From Hippasteria phrygiana (lineage: Eukaryota > Echinodermata > Asteroidea > Valvatida > Goniasteridae), in assembly GCA_037893225.1 (NCBI GenBank), contig JAZGUH010000223.1, positions 620,001 through 684,000 on the forward strand: a stretch of 64,000 bases of DNA, given 5' to 3'. The stretch's first letter is position 1. Each line of letters starts with the position of its first letter. The notes below the pieces were generated by a model. The model saw nothing but the letters and a program-made list of their open reading frames with translations. It made no database searches and was not told the origin of the DNA. A program made the translations under genes and the position numbers. Positions 1-12,060 of this stretch are shown one piece after another.

Positions 1-29
1 TATGTTCGTCTTCAGTTCGTCTCGCTCTT

Positions 30-638
30 TTAAAGGGACACATTGCTTTGGATTTTGCGATTTGGGCTATAAAACTGAAATGGATATGGTTGGAAAGCTT
101 TTTTAAAAGTAGAATATAAAGATTCACATTACTATCCCTTCAAATTGCGTGGTTTTTGTTTAATTTTGTGACAAATAACGGTCCGCCATTTTGTAGAACC
201 AAATTTTTGACTCCACAAAATGGCGGACCGTGTTCACAAGTCGTATTTCCAGTCGCGGCTGGTTGAAGTACGTTCTGTTGATCCATTTTGATGTACTGTG
301 GCACGGCGCGCAGCACTGGCGATATGTGTCGCAAGGTAGAGAATGGTACATGACGATCATCTGATAGGTTTACAAGGCCACTGGCTGCGGCGCCAGCCTA
401 AAGACTCTTACAGCGTATTTTGCGCATTATTTAGACCGTGGTATTTACTACTGGAAATAAGTCTATGTTTCGCGGGTCAGATGTCAGGGGTCAGAAGCCA
501 ATTTTTTGTTTTGTAATCACTACTAACTAATTACAACACATTATACGTGTTTTTTTGCATGAACAACTCTTATAAAAGATAAGGAACATTTCCAAACAGC
601 TAAATTTCATGACATTTGAAGGCAATGTGTCCCTTTAA
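30..638. mobile_element. Non-autonomous element with TTAAAGGGACACATTGC inverted ends
   Basis: Left end TTAAAGGGACACATTGC matches the inverse of the right end GGCAATGTGTCCCTTTAA. Related copies occur at 41366-41700 and, reversed, in the Hmx intron (44560-44745), sharing the TATGGTTGGAAAG and AAAAGTAGAATATAA segments. No transposase is encoded. The ends resemble TTAA-target elements, but flanking duplication is not decisive. Confidence 0.65.
179..230. repeat. Perfect 16-bp inverted repeat (hairpin)
   Basis: CGGTCCGCCATTTTGT is followed after a 20-nt loop by its exact reverse complement. It lies inside the 30-638 element and was not noticed in the other copies. Confidence 0.8.
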
Positions 639-689
639 GAGCCAACACGTCCTCACAAAAGATATATCTTTCCATGGTGTACCCGCGAC

Positions 690-899
690 CAGGGGCGGAT
701 CTAGAGGGGGGGAGGGGTGGGGGGTTGCAACCCCCCACCCCCCCCCCCCCCCCCCCCGGGCTGCTGAGCAAAGTTGTGATAAGCAATGCTAAACCACATC
801 CTTGTTACCAGTGGGTATACCGCTGTTCCATACACTTTACACTGTACCGGTATAGGCGGGTACAACCCCTCCCTAAATGAAAAGCTAGATCCGCCCCTG
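690..899. mobile_element. hAT-like short element with poly-C core
   Basis: Ends are CAGGGGCGGATCTAG and its exact inverse, a typical hAT-type terminus. The inside holds G-rich and C-rich tracts including a C run at 738-757. The 8-bp flanks do not match, so the target duplication is lost or the element is old. Similar elements are at 25285-25495, 37277-37558 and 39312-39555. Confidence 0.7.
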
Positions 900-1799
900 G
901 CAACTTACTTTCCACGAACATTGTTTTAGGCCTACCAGTGTACATTTTAAACCGTAAACATTCAAAAATATAAACAAGACTGAATTAAATACACTAAAAC
1001 GTATGATATAGCATTGGTGGAGCTGCCAAAACAGTTGCGGGAAGTATTCATGTTTAGTGTAGGCCTAATTCAATAATGAAAATTAATAACAACCATGTGA
1101 AAGTTTGAGCTCAATCCGCGCCGTCATCTGAGTCACGAAAGCGTCGATTAAAAGAACACATCAGGCAAATATCTATTCGTCCTTTGACAAGCTAAAAATC
1201 TCCCAAAGTCTGCTAATGAAACAGTCAACTGTCAACATCATTTTCGTTTCTCCCATCGGTCGCGCGGGAAGTTAGCGCCTAGCAATCTGCCGCTTAATCC
1301 GGCCGACAATTGCTTTGTGACAATCCCGACACTTGAGCCAGAGCTATAGGAATTATAAACCAATACCGCGCCGTCGGCTAGAATAATAGTTACAGGGAAA
1401 TACAGGAAAGCGATACGCCAAAAGTTCATCCTTCCTTTATTACAAAAAAGAGGTTACGGTTAGTGGTTAGTGGGGAAAATGAGAGGAAGATCTCGGGAAT
1501 CCCAAAACTCGAGAATGAGACCTCATTACGGTGGTTAGTATCACTGCCGAGCGCGATACCGCTGGGAAACGATACTGTTCAGTTGACTCATGGGAAGCGG
1601 TGCTTTTTGTTTCACAGTGCATGTAAATGTACATGTATATTGCGCCACCAATAGTTTGCTCTGGAGAGGCCATTTGCCATGCATCCTGGAAAAAACATGA
1701 CATCAGCCATGTAATGGGTGCACGTTCCACATAAACTCCTACAGACAATACATCAAATACAAAAAATGGAAAAAGTACTTACAAATTTGTTTGCGGGGT

Positions 1800-1815
1800 G
1801 GGGGGGGGGGGGGGG
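1800..1815 (+). repeat. Poly-G tract
   Basis: Sixteen consecutive G after TTGCGGGGT. One of many such runs in the window; capable of forming G-quadruplexes on this strand. Confidence 0.9.
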
Positions 1816-2225
1816 TAATTCATAACTTTTGGGTGACTGTCCTCGGCACAAACTGGTCGGCACGGTGCATGGCCAATGCACTGAGTATGTAGCAATGTGA
1901 AGTGAGCACAATACTGGCTTCCTTACGTATTGGATCAGAGTTCTCGCTGTAATAACATAATGAAATGATATTAAGAAGCAATGTGCTGCTACAAAGTACT
2001 GACCTGAAATATGTTTAAAAGTTTGGGGAATCTTTGCCATAAAGGTTTAAGGCTAAACAAAAAATGATAAGTGGGGAAACACACTACGAGAGAAGAGACG
2101 GATAAAATAGAGAATAGAACAAATAAACCAAACAAATCACAATAAATTGTTATGACACTTTTTAATTCGTTTTCAATTAAACTTTCCTCGGTCATTTTAC
2201 CTCACAGAAAAAAAATCACCCGACG

Positions 2226-2324
2226 TGACGTCATGACGATGTTGCGATATTAATTATCATCTTGGGAATTGCAGGAGTGTGACGTCACTTTGTTGGTGCA
2301 ACGTCACTACCAACTGTGACGTCA
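2226..2324. promoter_or_regulatory. Cluster of perfect CRE/ATF sites
   Basis: Three exact palindromic TGACGTCA sites (2226-2233, 2280-2287, 2317-2324) with half-sites AACGTCAC and GTGACGCC between and after them. ATF/CREB-family bZIP factors bind this motif. Spacing of about 54 and 37 bp; no gene starts nearby, so the role is unknown. Confidence 0.45.
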
Positions 2325-2465
2325 CCGAGGTTGCGTGACGCCATTTGCCAGAATAATGAAGTCCCTTTCCCTTTCTGGAGAATTTAAAGCAATTTTCATT
2401 ATTAAAAATGGAATATTCCAATGAGATAACATGTCTCGTCCGTAGACCGTTTTAACGCATATGAA

Positions 2466-2638
2466 GCACGATATGGGGCAAAGGGAATCCCCTCTTTTGT
2501 GTCGGTCATTGTGTTCCCGGAATCTCAGGAATTCTTTTCAGAAATCTAGGGGGATGTGTTAGGTTTTTAGTCTGGAGTGTGTTTAGGGTAGGCCCTATAG
2601 GGACAAAAAGGGTGGTACCCCTATTCCCCATATCTGCT
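2466..2638 (+). mobile_element. Short inverted-repeat element, copy 1 (GCACGATATGGGGCA family)
   Basis: About 170 bp, closely related to 29822-29989. Both share internal CATTGTGTTCCCGGAATCTC and GGGGGATGTGTTAGG. Ends are GCACGATATGgGGCA and an inverse copy (clear in copy 2, decayed at this right end). Confidence 0.7.
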
Positions 2639-3834
2639 GGGTATCTTTTAACGACGAGGTAATAACATCAATGGCGTCTAACACATGACTGACAGATCGT
2701 TGTATTAATTGCTAGCAATCTCTGCCGAGCCGTCAGGGAACGCGACAAGGGTGACTCGGTGCATAAATGGCTTGACGGGAATCGATCGTGTTCAGTATAT
2801 TTCGGACGTTTGCCGTCAGCTTGCCCCACGCCATGGACATAAGTAAAACAACAGTTTGCGCGCGTACATTATTAACGGCCTTCAGCCCCTGCATGCTCGC
2901 TGAACGGCTCGCCAGATCAAGCGCGAAGAGTTGCCGATGCTTGCACCGTGAGTTCATCGCTTGAGAGGGCAGGGCGGTCCGCCCTGGGCGCGGTGGTATC
3001 AGGGGGAAGATTGTCGGCAAATTACTAATCATTGCCAACAAAATACGGTTTGAGTATTTTGCTAAGGAAAGACAATGGTACGGAGCTATATATTAAAAAA
3101 ATCAAAGATACAAGAGGTATGCATTAACCTATCTTTAGAGGCGTCATTTTAATATATAAATTCCACGCGTCTTAATTAAATCTTCATTCTCCTATGAAGA
3201 AACCCAAACATCGCATGTTCTCAGTCATAGAGCATTTATTCTGCCTGTTTCACCTATTCGCATAAAGGGGTGTTTGAAAAAAATAACAACAAATAAACAA
3301 CACCTATTAGTTTCAAAAGTCATTTTGTATGCCATTAACAAACTATCCTCAGGCTCATCGCTGTCAAACACTAAAAAAATAAACCATGCAGTAACAATCT
3401 TACCTTTACAAACTGGACAACTTCACTTCACTCCAAAACATGACTCGATTAGGCCTATGCGCAGGAGGAACCAAAATCCCGCAAACTACAAGACAGTTGA
3501 GCCAATTCGGATGAGTAACTCTGATAATTTGTGTCACCTCGATTGCCGCAAATAACTCTGAGCTGCTTAAGCACAAAAGAAATTAATTTCCTTAAAGGTA
3601 TAATATTCAACATTAGCTTTTGCTGAAATTTAAGTTGCTGTAAATGAATGGATTTAGTGGTACAGCAAATACTGCAACACTGACCTGTTTAAAGTTTTGT
3701 ATGTAGGCCTATAGATGCTGGGAGAACAGAGAACACGGAGCGAAAAGTGCTGTTCTTGTAGTCTGGCTCCCTGATCCCTACTTCAGACAAAACGGAGCAA
3801 TTTATAGACGTCAGGGAATTATCAGGTCGGGGAA

Positions 3835-4000
3835 CTAGACTATTTCCAACGATTGTCGGCCGACAATCGCTGGAAATTGATACAAAAATTCCACTTTTCT
3901 TGAAAATGACAGCACACCAGGTGTCATGATTTCGCAGGATGCTTGAGACTATTATTTACTTAGTCAAGTAAGGTATTTCATAATAATTGGGTAGTTTGTT
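3835..4000 (+). mobile_element. Fragment of TTAAAG-GTGTACA element with perfect central hairpin
   Basis: Shares CTTTTCTTGAAAATGACAGC, ACACCAGGTG and the following stretch with 58900-59060 and, reversed, with 17400-17525. Around 3841-3877 it carries TTCCAACGATTGTCGG fused to a near-exact inverse, a compact hairpin. The outer half of the element is missing. Confidence 0.6.
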
Positions 4001-4009
4001 TGTTTGATG

Positions 4010-4230
4010 TTTGCAATGTTGTATACTACTATACCTTTCAGCACAAAAACCTAGCTTAGTATAAAATCAAGCTACCGGCCAAAAGTCCTTGTGAGCAACC
4101 AATAGCTAAAAACCAGTCACAAACTATATACATCACATTAAGTTTTGGCCGGTAACCTGATTTACTAAGCAAGATTATTTTTTTGTTTGCTTAAGCAAAT
4201 TTTAGTTAGGCCTACAGGTATAATTCCTGC
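4010..4230. repeat. Dispersed repeat with TAAGC and ACCGGCC motifs
   Basis: Contains CTACCGGCCAAAA and the inverse TTTTGGCCGGTAACC around ACCAGTCACAAA, with TAAGCAA ends. Related pieces are at about 3545-3600, 24160-24410 and 43550-43710 (ACCAGTCACAAATA, GCTAAGCACAAAA). A degraded inverted-repeat family without coding capacity. Confidence 0.45.
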
Positions 4231-4479
4231 GCGTTTAGCCGTGCATTTGTTGACTGTACAAATAAAGAGTTTTATTGATAAACACGTTTTTCCAGCATAA
4301 AAAAGTGCCCTCTGTCGTTACTGTCTTCACTGTCGGGATAATAACATTCGTGAAGATGTCATAAAGTCAAGATTCCCCCAAATGAAAAACATACCAGCCC
4401 CTTCAATGAGTCTGCCGCCTATTTTATAGGTCACCAGAGTTGTCCCGTATTTTTATCATCAAAAATCAGTCAGCTCAAA

Positions 4480-5335
4480 TCAAGCGTGCCCTCCGTTGTG
4501 CATGAGTCATCTGCAACTTAAGTTGGCAAAATCGCGCTTGTCTTGTCTTTTCATGCGCTCCCGCCCGTGGAAAACGCTACAGATCCCTCGCTACGGAGAA
4601 CGTACAACGAGAGAGACAGAGATGTGAGATGGACATAAAGAAAAAAGGAGGGGGAAAACACCGCTGGAGGGAAATTATTGCCGCGAGCGGCGAATTAAGT
4701 CGTAAATCGCACAGAACTCAATTAGGCTTAATACTGCGGCGAGGCCCGGAAAGGCAGGCAGTTATACACGGGCAATTAAATCAAGATATACACGGTGCCA
4801 TCAATCGATGGGGTATTGATTTCACGGCAGGGGCAGGTTTTTTTTCCTCCAAACCTTCTTCCTGTTATGTGTGGCTTCTGATATTGATTGGACGGGGGAC
4901 TTACGAAGCGGGAACGAAAGTCGTGCCTTGTGTGGATGGGTGGACCTGATGGAAGTAATGCCCCGCGCGACTGATTGTGTTTTAAGGTCACTCGTTAGTT
5001 TTGCAACATCAGCAGCGGTGTTAGTGTCTGGTTGGATGGTGTCACGACAAGTCAACGGGATAACAAGCCGCGCATGCTCTTTTTGTCTCACCTTCTTGTG
5101 GTACTCGGCCAATCATGGAGTGCGAATGTGCACAGTTGTCGGTTACCACGGGCGGTTCTGCTTCATCTCACTTTTTTTTCGCTGGTCCCTGCATCTTTTG
5201 ACTGGAATTTCATTCGTTGTTTAAAAAAGGCTGACCGTTCACCAGTTGCACTTGCGGCCACTTCGTGGATGCGTAGCATAATATGGCTAGTTTTATTAGC
5301 ATACAATGTTGAAAATACTCGCTTGAATTGATGCA
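4480..5335. other. Unique GC-balanced block, no recognised gene
   Basis: Short open frames on both strands (up to 117 codons) overlap each other and show no domain. No internal repeat was seen. Composition resembles the other single-copy blocks of the window and it may be regulatory. Confidence 0.25.
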
Positions 5336-6064
5336 AAGGCGATGGAAATTTAAAGTAACATGAAAGAAGCCATACAAATAAAAATCCAGCTGGGTGCTTA
5401 CATTCACTCGTTTACTCAGCGTGTGCGCTATTGACACACATAACATTCTCTCTTACACTCCGGGAACTCACCCCAATTTTTTAGATAAAACACCGATTAT
5501 TTACAAGAGTTCGCAGACAATCACACGCAGCAACACTCGCAATTCCTATCTAATAAAACACGCTGGCAGACGATATTATGCATGCGCGCCGTCTCGATTG
5601 CAATCTGCCTGTACTTTTAATCAGAGGGAATGGCCCAATGCATGGGGATTAAACTGATGAGTGTCGTCAAATGTCGGTTTGATTTGCAAGCAACTTGTGT
5701 TCACGGGCCTAGACGGTCGAGGATTAGGCCTACCAGCTCAAACGATGCCACCCGAGTCTCCCAACAACTATCGTACAAATCATACAGGAATTATTGCCAC
5801 TTCAAATCATGGCTAGTGTGGCGATTCAGAACAGTGAAGCCCGACATTCTCGATTTTATTTTTATTAAAGGAAGTTTAAATAATTAGTTTTGAAAATTGC
5901 ACCCTGGCCAATGGGTTATTTAATGTGTTTTCTCAAGTGTTTTTTAGCAGTGTCAACTGAGAGATTAATAGTTTGAGTTCTTAGAATTGGTGACTTTACG
6001 GTCCGAAACCCTGAATTCACTAGGAATTTCTTTGCCCCTCCTCTTCCCAAATCAGTTGCTAAAC

Positions 6065-6290
6065 TACACTCTAAAAACTGTCTTTAGCAATTAAACGCAA
6101 TCTTGCTATCAGTTTGTAAACATGTTTAGAAGCTAAACATTACGTGTCAAATGTCTAAACATCAATGTTCAATGGCTAAACACTATCCGTCAATACGCTA
6201 AACATGTTTAATAATCGTGTTTACAAATTGATAGCAAGAAAGTGTTTAGGAAAGTGTTTAATTATTGCTAAACACTGTTTTTGCAGTGTA
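6065..6290. mobile_element. TACACTCTAAAAACTG inverted-repeat element, copy 1
   Basis: 226 bp with ends TACACTCTAAAAACTG and CAGTTTTTGCAGTGTA-like inverse (right end CACTGTTTTTGCAGTGTA). Internal CTTGCTATCAGTTTGT is repeated in inverse order as ACAAATTGATAGCAAG, so most of the element folds back. The interior repeats the words GCTAAACA and GTTTA many times. Confidence 0.75.
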
Positions 6291-6358
6291 GGCCTACGAT
6301 ATACAAAAGTTGATACAAAAGCACAATGAATCGCTCGTCTTGCTTATAAAGCCCCCCA

Positions 6359-6374
6359 CCCCCCCCCCCCCCCC
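6359..6374 (+). repeat. Poly-C tract
   Basis: Sixteen C in a row; the apparent 174-codon minus-strand frame across it is translated low complexity (poly-Gly) and not a gene. Confidence 0.9.
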
Positions 6375-7079
6375 GCCCCACAAACATTTGTTTAGCGTCC
6401 CCACACACTTCCCTTTTCGACGGCACCCCCTTTTTGTTTTTGTTTTGTCTTTTCTTCGAGATAATCCATACGAGATACCTCTTATAAGATGATCCATGGA
6501 ATATTTTGAATCGTTTTTGCGGACGGCACTGTGGACAGAAGCCCCTTTAAAAGGGGAGGGGTGTCCAATTTGAAAATACTGCGCTGCAGAATCTATTAAA
6601 AAAAAAGAGGAAAAAAGAGCGCCCTCCTTCGTTTTAAAGACATATGGCTTTCCATAAAATTTGTTTTGCGGTCCGTTTTGTGTCTGGCGTTTTGAGTCCA
6701 AAACGCAGCGAACACAAAACAGACTGAACACGCGCTTACGGAAAGCCTGCAGGCAGCTTAACATTTTTGAATCTCGCCTAAATTCTTCATCTCTCACATG
6801 CTGTTTTAGCACCCACATTGTAGTGGGAGGTACCCATGAATATCTTATTTAATCCCAGCTAAAATCCATGAAGAACCCCAAACCAACTTGAACAAAATAC
6901 GACTAGCATTGTATGAAATTTATATACTCAACATGTCCTTGCTCGAGACCAGACCTCCCCGTTTATGAGAATACTTCCATATAAGCGACTGGATGACACA
7001 CGATCGGACTCACAAGTTCACGTCGAATGTTCTGCCAAATATTTTGCCCAGTTGGATAAATAATTTATCTGTGATTTTG

Positions 7080-7480
7080 AAGGAAGGCAATTTGTGGAGA
7101 GAGGCACAGCGGGGGGAGGAGTGTCCCCGGTCCGAAGCCGCAGCGTCTCGGCTTTCATACCGGCCGATGCGCCTGTTCCCCCCCGCCTGAAACTCGAGAC
7201 GCGGCCCACTTCAGCCCGTCATCTTCGGTAAAGTGTTGAACTTCATAATTGCCCAAAACCGATGTTCTTACGCTGCAGTTGGAACCGCCGCCCTGTGCGC
7301 GCAGTTGAGGCTTTGTTTATACGCAATTTCGGCCGGAGCTATTGTAGAAATTTGAGTGGGGAGTTAATTTTGAAGATTTTTATCCCATTGCAGAGCCTTT
7401 TTGTGCATGCGTGGAGGGGTTGTAACCAAGGGTCTCAAATTAAGCCGAAATTTGTTTGCCGAACCTGAGAAAACTGTGGC
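7080..7480. other. Unique GC-rich block, no recognised gene
   Basis: CpG-containing sequence (for example CGCAGCGTCTCGGC, CGGCCGATGCGCC) bounded by AT-rich repeat-like DNA. Short frames only. Candidate regulatory block, no motif is decisive. Confidence 0.2.
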
Positions 7481-7699
7481 AATATTGCACGCGTCAAGTC
7501 AGTTTCTAAATGGAAAAGCGATATAGATTTGCCAATTTTTAAAGATTTGAAACATAACTTCCTTTCTTACTAGTTACCGTACCCATTCCTTTTCTGATTT
7601 ATAATAGAAAAGTTTGGCGCTACCACACTAGTGAAAAACAAGCAACTGACATTTTTCGGCCAAATAGAATGCATCTGACAATAAAGCCTACACTCTCTT

Positions 7700-7990
7700 G
7701 CCATGGCATAAACAAGTTGAAGTTTATCGGTTTTTTCATAAGTCGCTTTCTATTTGAAAGTTAATCATGGTTTTTGCATGCCCGTCTTATTTCGGTCCAA
7801 ATTGAAGGCTATATTGCAAGTTATTGATTTTCAGTCAATACCTTTTAATGTTCATTGAAAAGTATAAGGGCAAAATGAATATTGACAGTTACAAAGGAAC
7901 GTAATTATGATTTAAACCAACTAAAATCTTGCAGTGTTGTGCTCATAAAGTATACAGTGAGATTTCCGATCAGAACAGTATACCCGGCAG
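7700..7990. repeat. Diverged dispersed repeat (copy related to 42400-42640)
   Basis: Ordered shared words with 42400-42640: GGCTATATTG, TTATTGATTTTCAGTCAA / TGATTATCAGTCAA, ATTGACAGTTA, and CAGTG/CAGTCTCATGAT endings. No coding capacity. Confidence 0.45.
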
Positions 7991-8429
7991 CGTATCTACC
8001 ACAAGTTGTTGGATGGTGGGGTGTTTAAAAACTTGCCAAAAAATGCAAACGATAAATGTGCTTACATGTTCTTTGGAAAATCATTTTCCCAAGCATGCAT
8101 GAGTTGTACCTTTTGGTAATTACTCGCTCTCGTTTCTTGTTTCTAAAAGAATCAAACACAATTTGCTGCGGGTGGCTAATTTAGAAGATCCCCCAAAGAA
8201 AACAATAAACCCCCCCCCCCCCCAAAAAAAAAGAAACTCAACACCGAAGACTCCGTGAAAATAAAACACTCCACATCGTGAAAATAAAACACCAGGAGCA
8301 TGATAAATAAATGGTACTGTTTAAAAGTATTTTTTTCTCCCTGCTGTAATTGGTCCCCTACTTCAAGTCAATACACTGTAACAACACGCCTATAGGAGTT
8401 TCACATTATAGTGGGAGTCAAGGGGCACC

Positions 8430-9440
8430 TGTCGTTATGTAGAACAAAGGGCCAATTAAGTGACGGTTGATTGTCATGGATGTCTCAAGTCATTATCGAA
8501 ACTGTTGCGGAGTTGTCTCAGCCCTCCAACCGGCAGCAGGCTGAGTCAACAGTTCGCCGCGCTCTCCTGGCGTGTCAAACGCTGACAGGAGCAAACTCCG
8601 GCGGTGTTTGGCGCGGCGTGACTCAACCGGGGATCAGGCACAGTGCGATGCAGCGAGTCTCCTTCGTACGGTCTCACACCCGATCGCGCATCGTGTTGAC
8701 ACGGGCCCGCTGGGGCATGGGAGATTGATAACTCTCTAATGAAACAGACATGGGATTCTGAAGCGCATCAAATTTAATGGACTGGTCACATTGCCAATCA
8801 GTTTGCCTATTAAGCCTCGTCTATGCGAGGCAAGAGGGAGACGGGGTAGAAGGGGGGCTTACGCGTCAACCGAGTGGAGAAAAAACCCCGCTGATCTCCC
8901 GTGTAATGAGGTTCCCTCTCCAGTCAGCAAAACATTTAATAATGGATTACCGTCAGCCTTACCCGCACTGCTCCAATATCAATGTGTGTCTTAAGCAATC
9001 GAAACATGATTACCTTGGTAACTGCGGAGTAATTATAGCGATTGTGCAGCGCACGGTGATAGGGCGAAATCACCGGATTAGGACGGGGGAGCTTTCAGCG
9101 GAACGAGCCCCCGGGCTAACGCAAGGTATCCCCCGGCGGGATGTGGACGGCAAAGCACCGCTGATTCTCCACTCATATTGCCGATATTTGCCGGGCTGTC
9201 ATCAAGGTATCATCGCGCTGCCATCCCCCTCGCGGCCGTTCTCCCGTGCCGAGGATAAACACCAAATGAGAATTGTAACAATAACACCCCGAGAAAGAGC
9301 GGGCGACGGTGGCGAGCCGTGCCCGTCAGCGTGTTTGCAAGTGTCGGGACATAACGGAGGGCTTAGCGCGGCGTGGAAATTCGAGATTTTGGTGTTAGAC
9401 CTCAATTTCGCGCTCGGCTTTACAGGGATATAGGGTCTCA
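8430..9440. promoter_or_regulatory. Long unique block, candidate conserved non-coding region
   Basis: About 1 kb without visible repeats, mixing CpG-rich DNA with AT cores such as TAATTA (9030-9035), GTGTAATGAG and TTAATAATGG. It contains the longest plus-strand open frame of the window (8777-9433, 218 codons), but the translation has no domain, no transmembrane pattern and overlapping frames on both strands, so I read it as non-coding. Cross-species alignment would decide. Confidence 0.35.
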
Positions 9441-9909
9441 CGAGACGGTGCGGCAGATCAGAGAGTCTGGCCAATCCTCGGCGGTGGAACTTTGCAATTA
9501 TAACACTCACTTTAACAACAAAGAATGCCATTTATCCATGTAAATTCACTCCTCATTGCCCGTACAATTTCCAAGCTAAACAAGTCATTTTAGGTCGTAA
9601 GGTCCATCGCAGTGCGGATGTTTGTGTTATTGTCAAAATGACTCTGTAACAACAAGAGAACTGATATAATAATAATATTAAATAATTATTATCATGTACC
9701 GCTTGTCAAGAAGTCAACGTTGGTGGCGCCTGGTCTCTATCATAATCATCATGTAATCAGTATGGACAATGATGTAACGACGGTACCGGTAGAAAGACCA
9801 TAATAGACCTATGTAGAAATGACGTCACGCTGTGCTTTCCACATTTGCCAAGTGGAGATATGCGGAAAGATTACCACGTCGTAGTATATATGGTTTCACC
9901 GACGAAATG

Positions 9910-10130
9910 TACAATCTAAAAACTGTGTAATTAAACACAATCTTGCTATCAGTTTGTTAACATGTTGAGATTCCAAATTCAACGTGTCCAATTCCTAAAC
10001 ATCAACGTTCAATGGCTAAACGCTATCCTTCAACACTCTAAACATGTTTAGTATTTAAACGTGTTTACAAACCGATAGAACGAAAGTGTTTAGAAAAGTG
10101 TTTACTGCTAAACACAGTTTTTGCAGTGTA
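9910..10130. mobile_element. TACACTCTAAAAACTG inverted-repeat element, copy 2
   Basis: Same family and orientation as 6065-6290: TACAATCTAAAAACTG start, CTTGCTATCAGTTTGT inside, GTTTTTGCAGTGTA end. About 80% alike by eye. Confidence 0.75.
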
Positions 10131-10308
10131 CCGGTATACCTTGTACGATAGTTATTTTGAGAATCATTTCTACTTCGTATTAGGAAACCATTGCTGGTTT
10201 TGTATGAGTTTGAAAAACATGGTATTGGTATTTGTCGCCAGACAGGCAAAAATTGGCATGATCTCAACTTGTATGACTGAAATACATGCTGTGATACCAC
10301 ACAGCGCG

Positions 10309-10480
10309 CCAAGTTTCATGCTCAAACGCCCTTAGTGGAGGAACCAAGCTGGACAAGCCGGGGAAACATTTACCATGAAAATATCTGATAGTAAGAATGA
10401 GCCCAACATTAGTCGAACACTCTCGATGGAAGTGACATTTACGGATGTAGCCAATAAGAGAGTATGCAATCACCTACGAT
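10309..10480 (+). repeat. Dispersed repeat with AGGAACCAAGCTGGACAA core, copy 1
   Basis: Contains TTTCATGCTCAAACGCCC, GAGGAACCAAGCTGGACAAG, ACATTTACCATGAAAATATC and GAGCCCAACATT. Copies at 13829-13995 and 61940-62140 share the words in the same order. Family unknown; no coding capacity. Confidence 0.7.
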
Positions 10481-10507
10481 CCCCGCCCATGGCAGCGATC
10501 AAGCTCC

Positions 10508-10554
10508 AGGATTACGTAACTTTAGTAAAACAGCAGATAAAGTTACGTAATCCT
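10508..10554. repeat. Perfect 17-bp hairpin
   Basis: AGGATTACGTAACTTTA, 13-nt loop, then its exact inverse. Stem length is short for a microRNA precursor; origin unknown. Confidence 0.8.
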
Positions 10555-10693
10555 AGAGCCTTGACAATGAGGTACATGTATATGCATCAACACATTTGCC
10601 TGAAGCACCTCGCCTGACAGCCCACCTAGGGAATATGTACACAAAATGTTGACGCAAACTGTCCCACAATGCAGCGCAACGTGTACCTTCACT

Positions 10694-10850
10694 ATAGAGC
10701 ACCGAAGTGATGACGTCAATGCAATGTTTGGAACCAGAATACTTTTGTTATGTGTTTGCATGACTGGCTGTTAACAAAGGAACAGTCGAAATTTACATTT
10801 GTTTCGAACCAGTTGTCATGCCAACTGACGTCAGACTTCGGTACTCTATA
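10694..10850. mobile_element. Fold-back element with CRE sites in its inverted ends
   Basis: Left end TATAGAGCACCGAAGTGATG and right end GACTTCGGTACTCTATA are inverse copies. Each carries a perfect TGACGTCA (10711-10718 and 10826-10833). Flanking CAC on both sides could be a 3-bp target duplication. Confidence 0.6.
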
Positions 10851-11739
10851 CACATTTCCGGGCTATCCGTAAAAAAGGTCTATCGTGCACAAACATGGGG
10901 TGCGTAGGCCCTACGCATTTGTCAGTTTAGGCCTATACCTGTCCTGTTCATAAGGGTGACGTCATTGTAAATCCGGAAGTACAGTGGAAATTAGTGCAAA
11001 CGAATGTAGTACGCATGCATTAGCTTCACGCGCTGTCCATGCAGCCCCGCGAATTTTAAACCTGGAAGTTACGACGAGGATTGGTTGATGAACTGACGTC
11101 AAGAGCCGGATATGACTCGTGCAAGCAACGATAGAGGGCGCCCTCAATTCGATGCTGAAATATATTTTAAATACCATTTCAGGGGACCTTCACAGCTTTA
11201 GTAATGACTAATAACATAGTTTCATTCTGAAAGCTGATGGACCCTATCTTCGTTAAAATTGTACATGAACTCCTCCAAAAACGCTGTGGCTTTCGGTTCA
11301 TTTCGATTTCAATAATCGAATAAGTATGAACGTACTCAAAATGCACAGTTATAGGAGTGAGACCGGTTTTTCAAAAATGTTCTTATGATGGATTGAGCTC
11401 AAACTTCTACGTCTACTCTTGTGAAAATACTCGTCAACGCCTGTTCAGCAACTGGTTCGGTCATGCATTTCATGTACCGGTATATTAGAGATACACAAAG
11501 TATGAACAGTGCTTAGTCGGTTTTTGTCGTTTAGTCGGTTCCACCATGTGCTCAAACTCAGCACGTTGTGCCTTATACACCTGATATCAAGCACCTCATG
11601 AGCGTGTTTTTCGGTGCAAAAGAGTAATTGACTTTTAGCACTTTTAGGCGCAAACAATTTTTACCGTGTGATTGCTTCAAAATTGCGCGGTAGGTTTGAT
11701 CGCGCCTCTCACCGTTGTGCCTGCAGGTTACCCCTTGAT

Positions 11740-12060
11740 GGAATTTTAAACGCTCTGCTGAGATACATCGCTGTCTGGTTCAATACCTGCGAGTCACTGG
11801 CGATAATAACCGGTGATTAAACGGCCAAATATCGTCGGCATGTCGAAAGGCCAATCATAAAAACTCCGGAAAATAAACTCCAAACTGGTTTTTAATGAGC
11901 TTCCTCTACCGCGCGGAGCAGCGGGGAAAAAGCCCGCCACTTTCTGCTCGGAGGCCAATTTCGTCCAAAAGGCGCGAAAGTGGTGATCGAGTCGCGGGCC
12001 AATGGTTAAAGCGACAGTCTAAACCCGGCAGTAAAATGGACGATCAGTGAGTTTGAAAGC
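11740..12060. promoter_or_regulatory. Unique block, candidate cis-regulatory module
   Basis: Holds GGTGATTAAACGG, TTTTTAATGAGC and GGCCAATCATAAAA between CpG-bearing stretches; repeat-free and without a sensible frame. Homeodomain/TALE-like words fit a developmental enhancer, but conservation is untested. Confidence 0.3.

Noticed and set aside
6294..6818. 174-codon minus-strand frame
   Set aside because: Runs through a poly-C tract (poly-Gly) and has no domain or start context; treated as non-coding.
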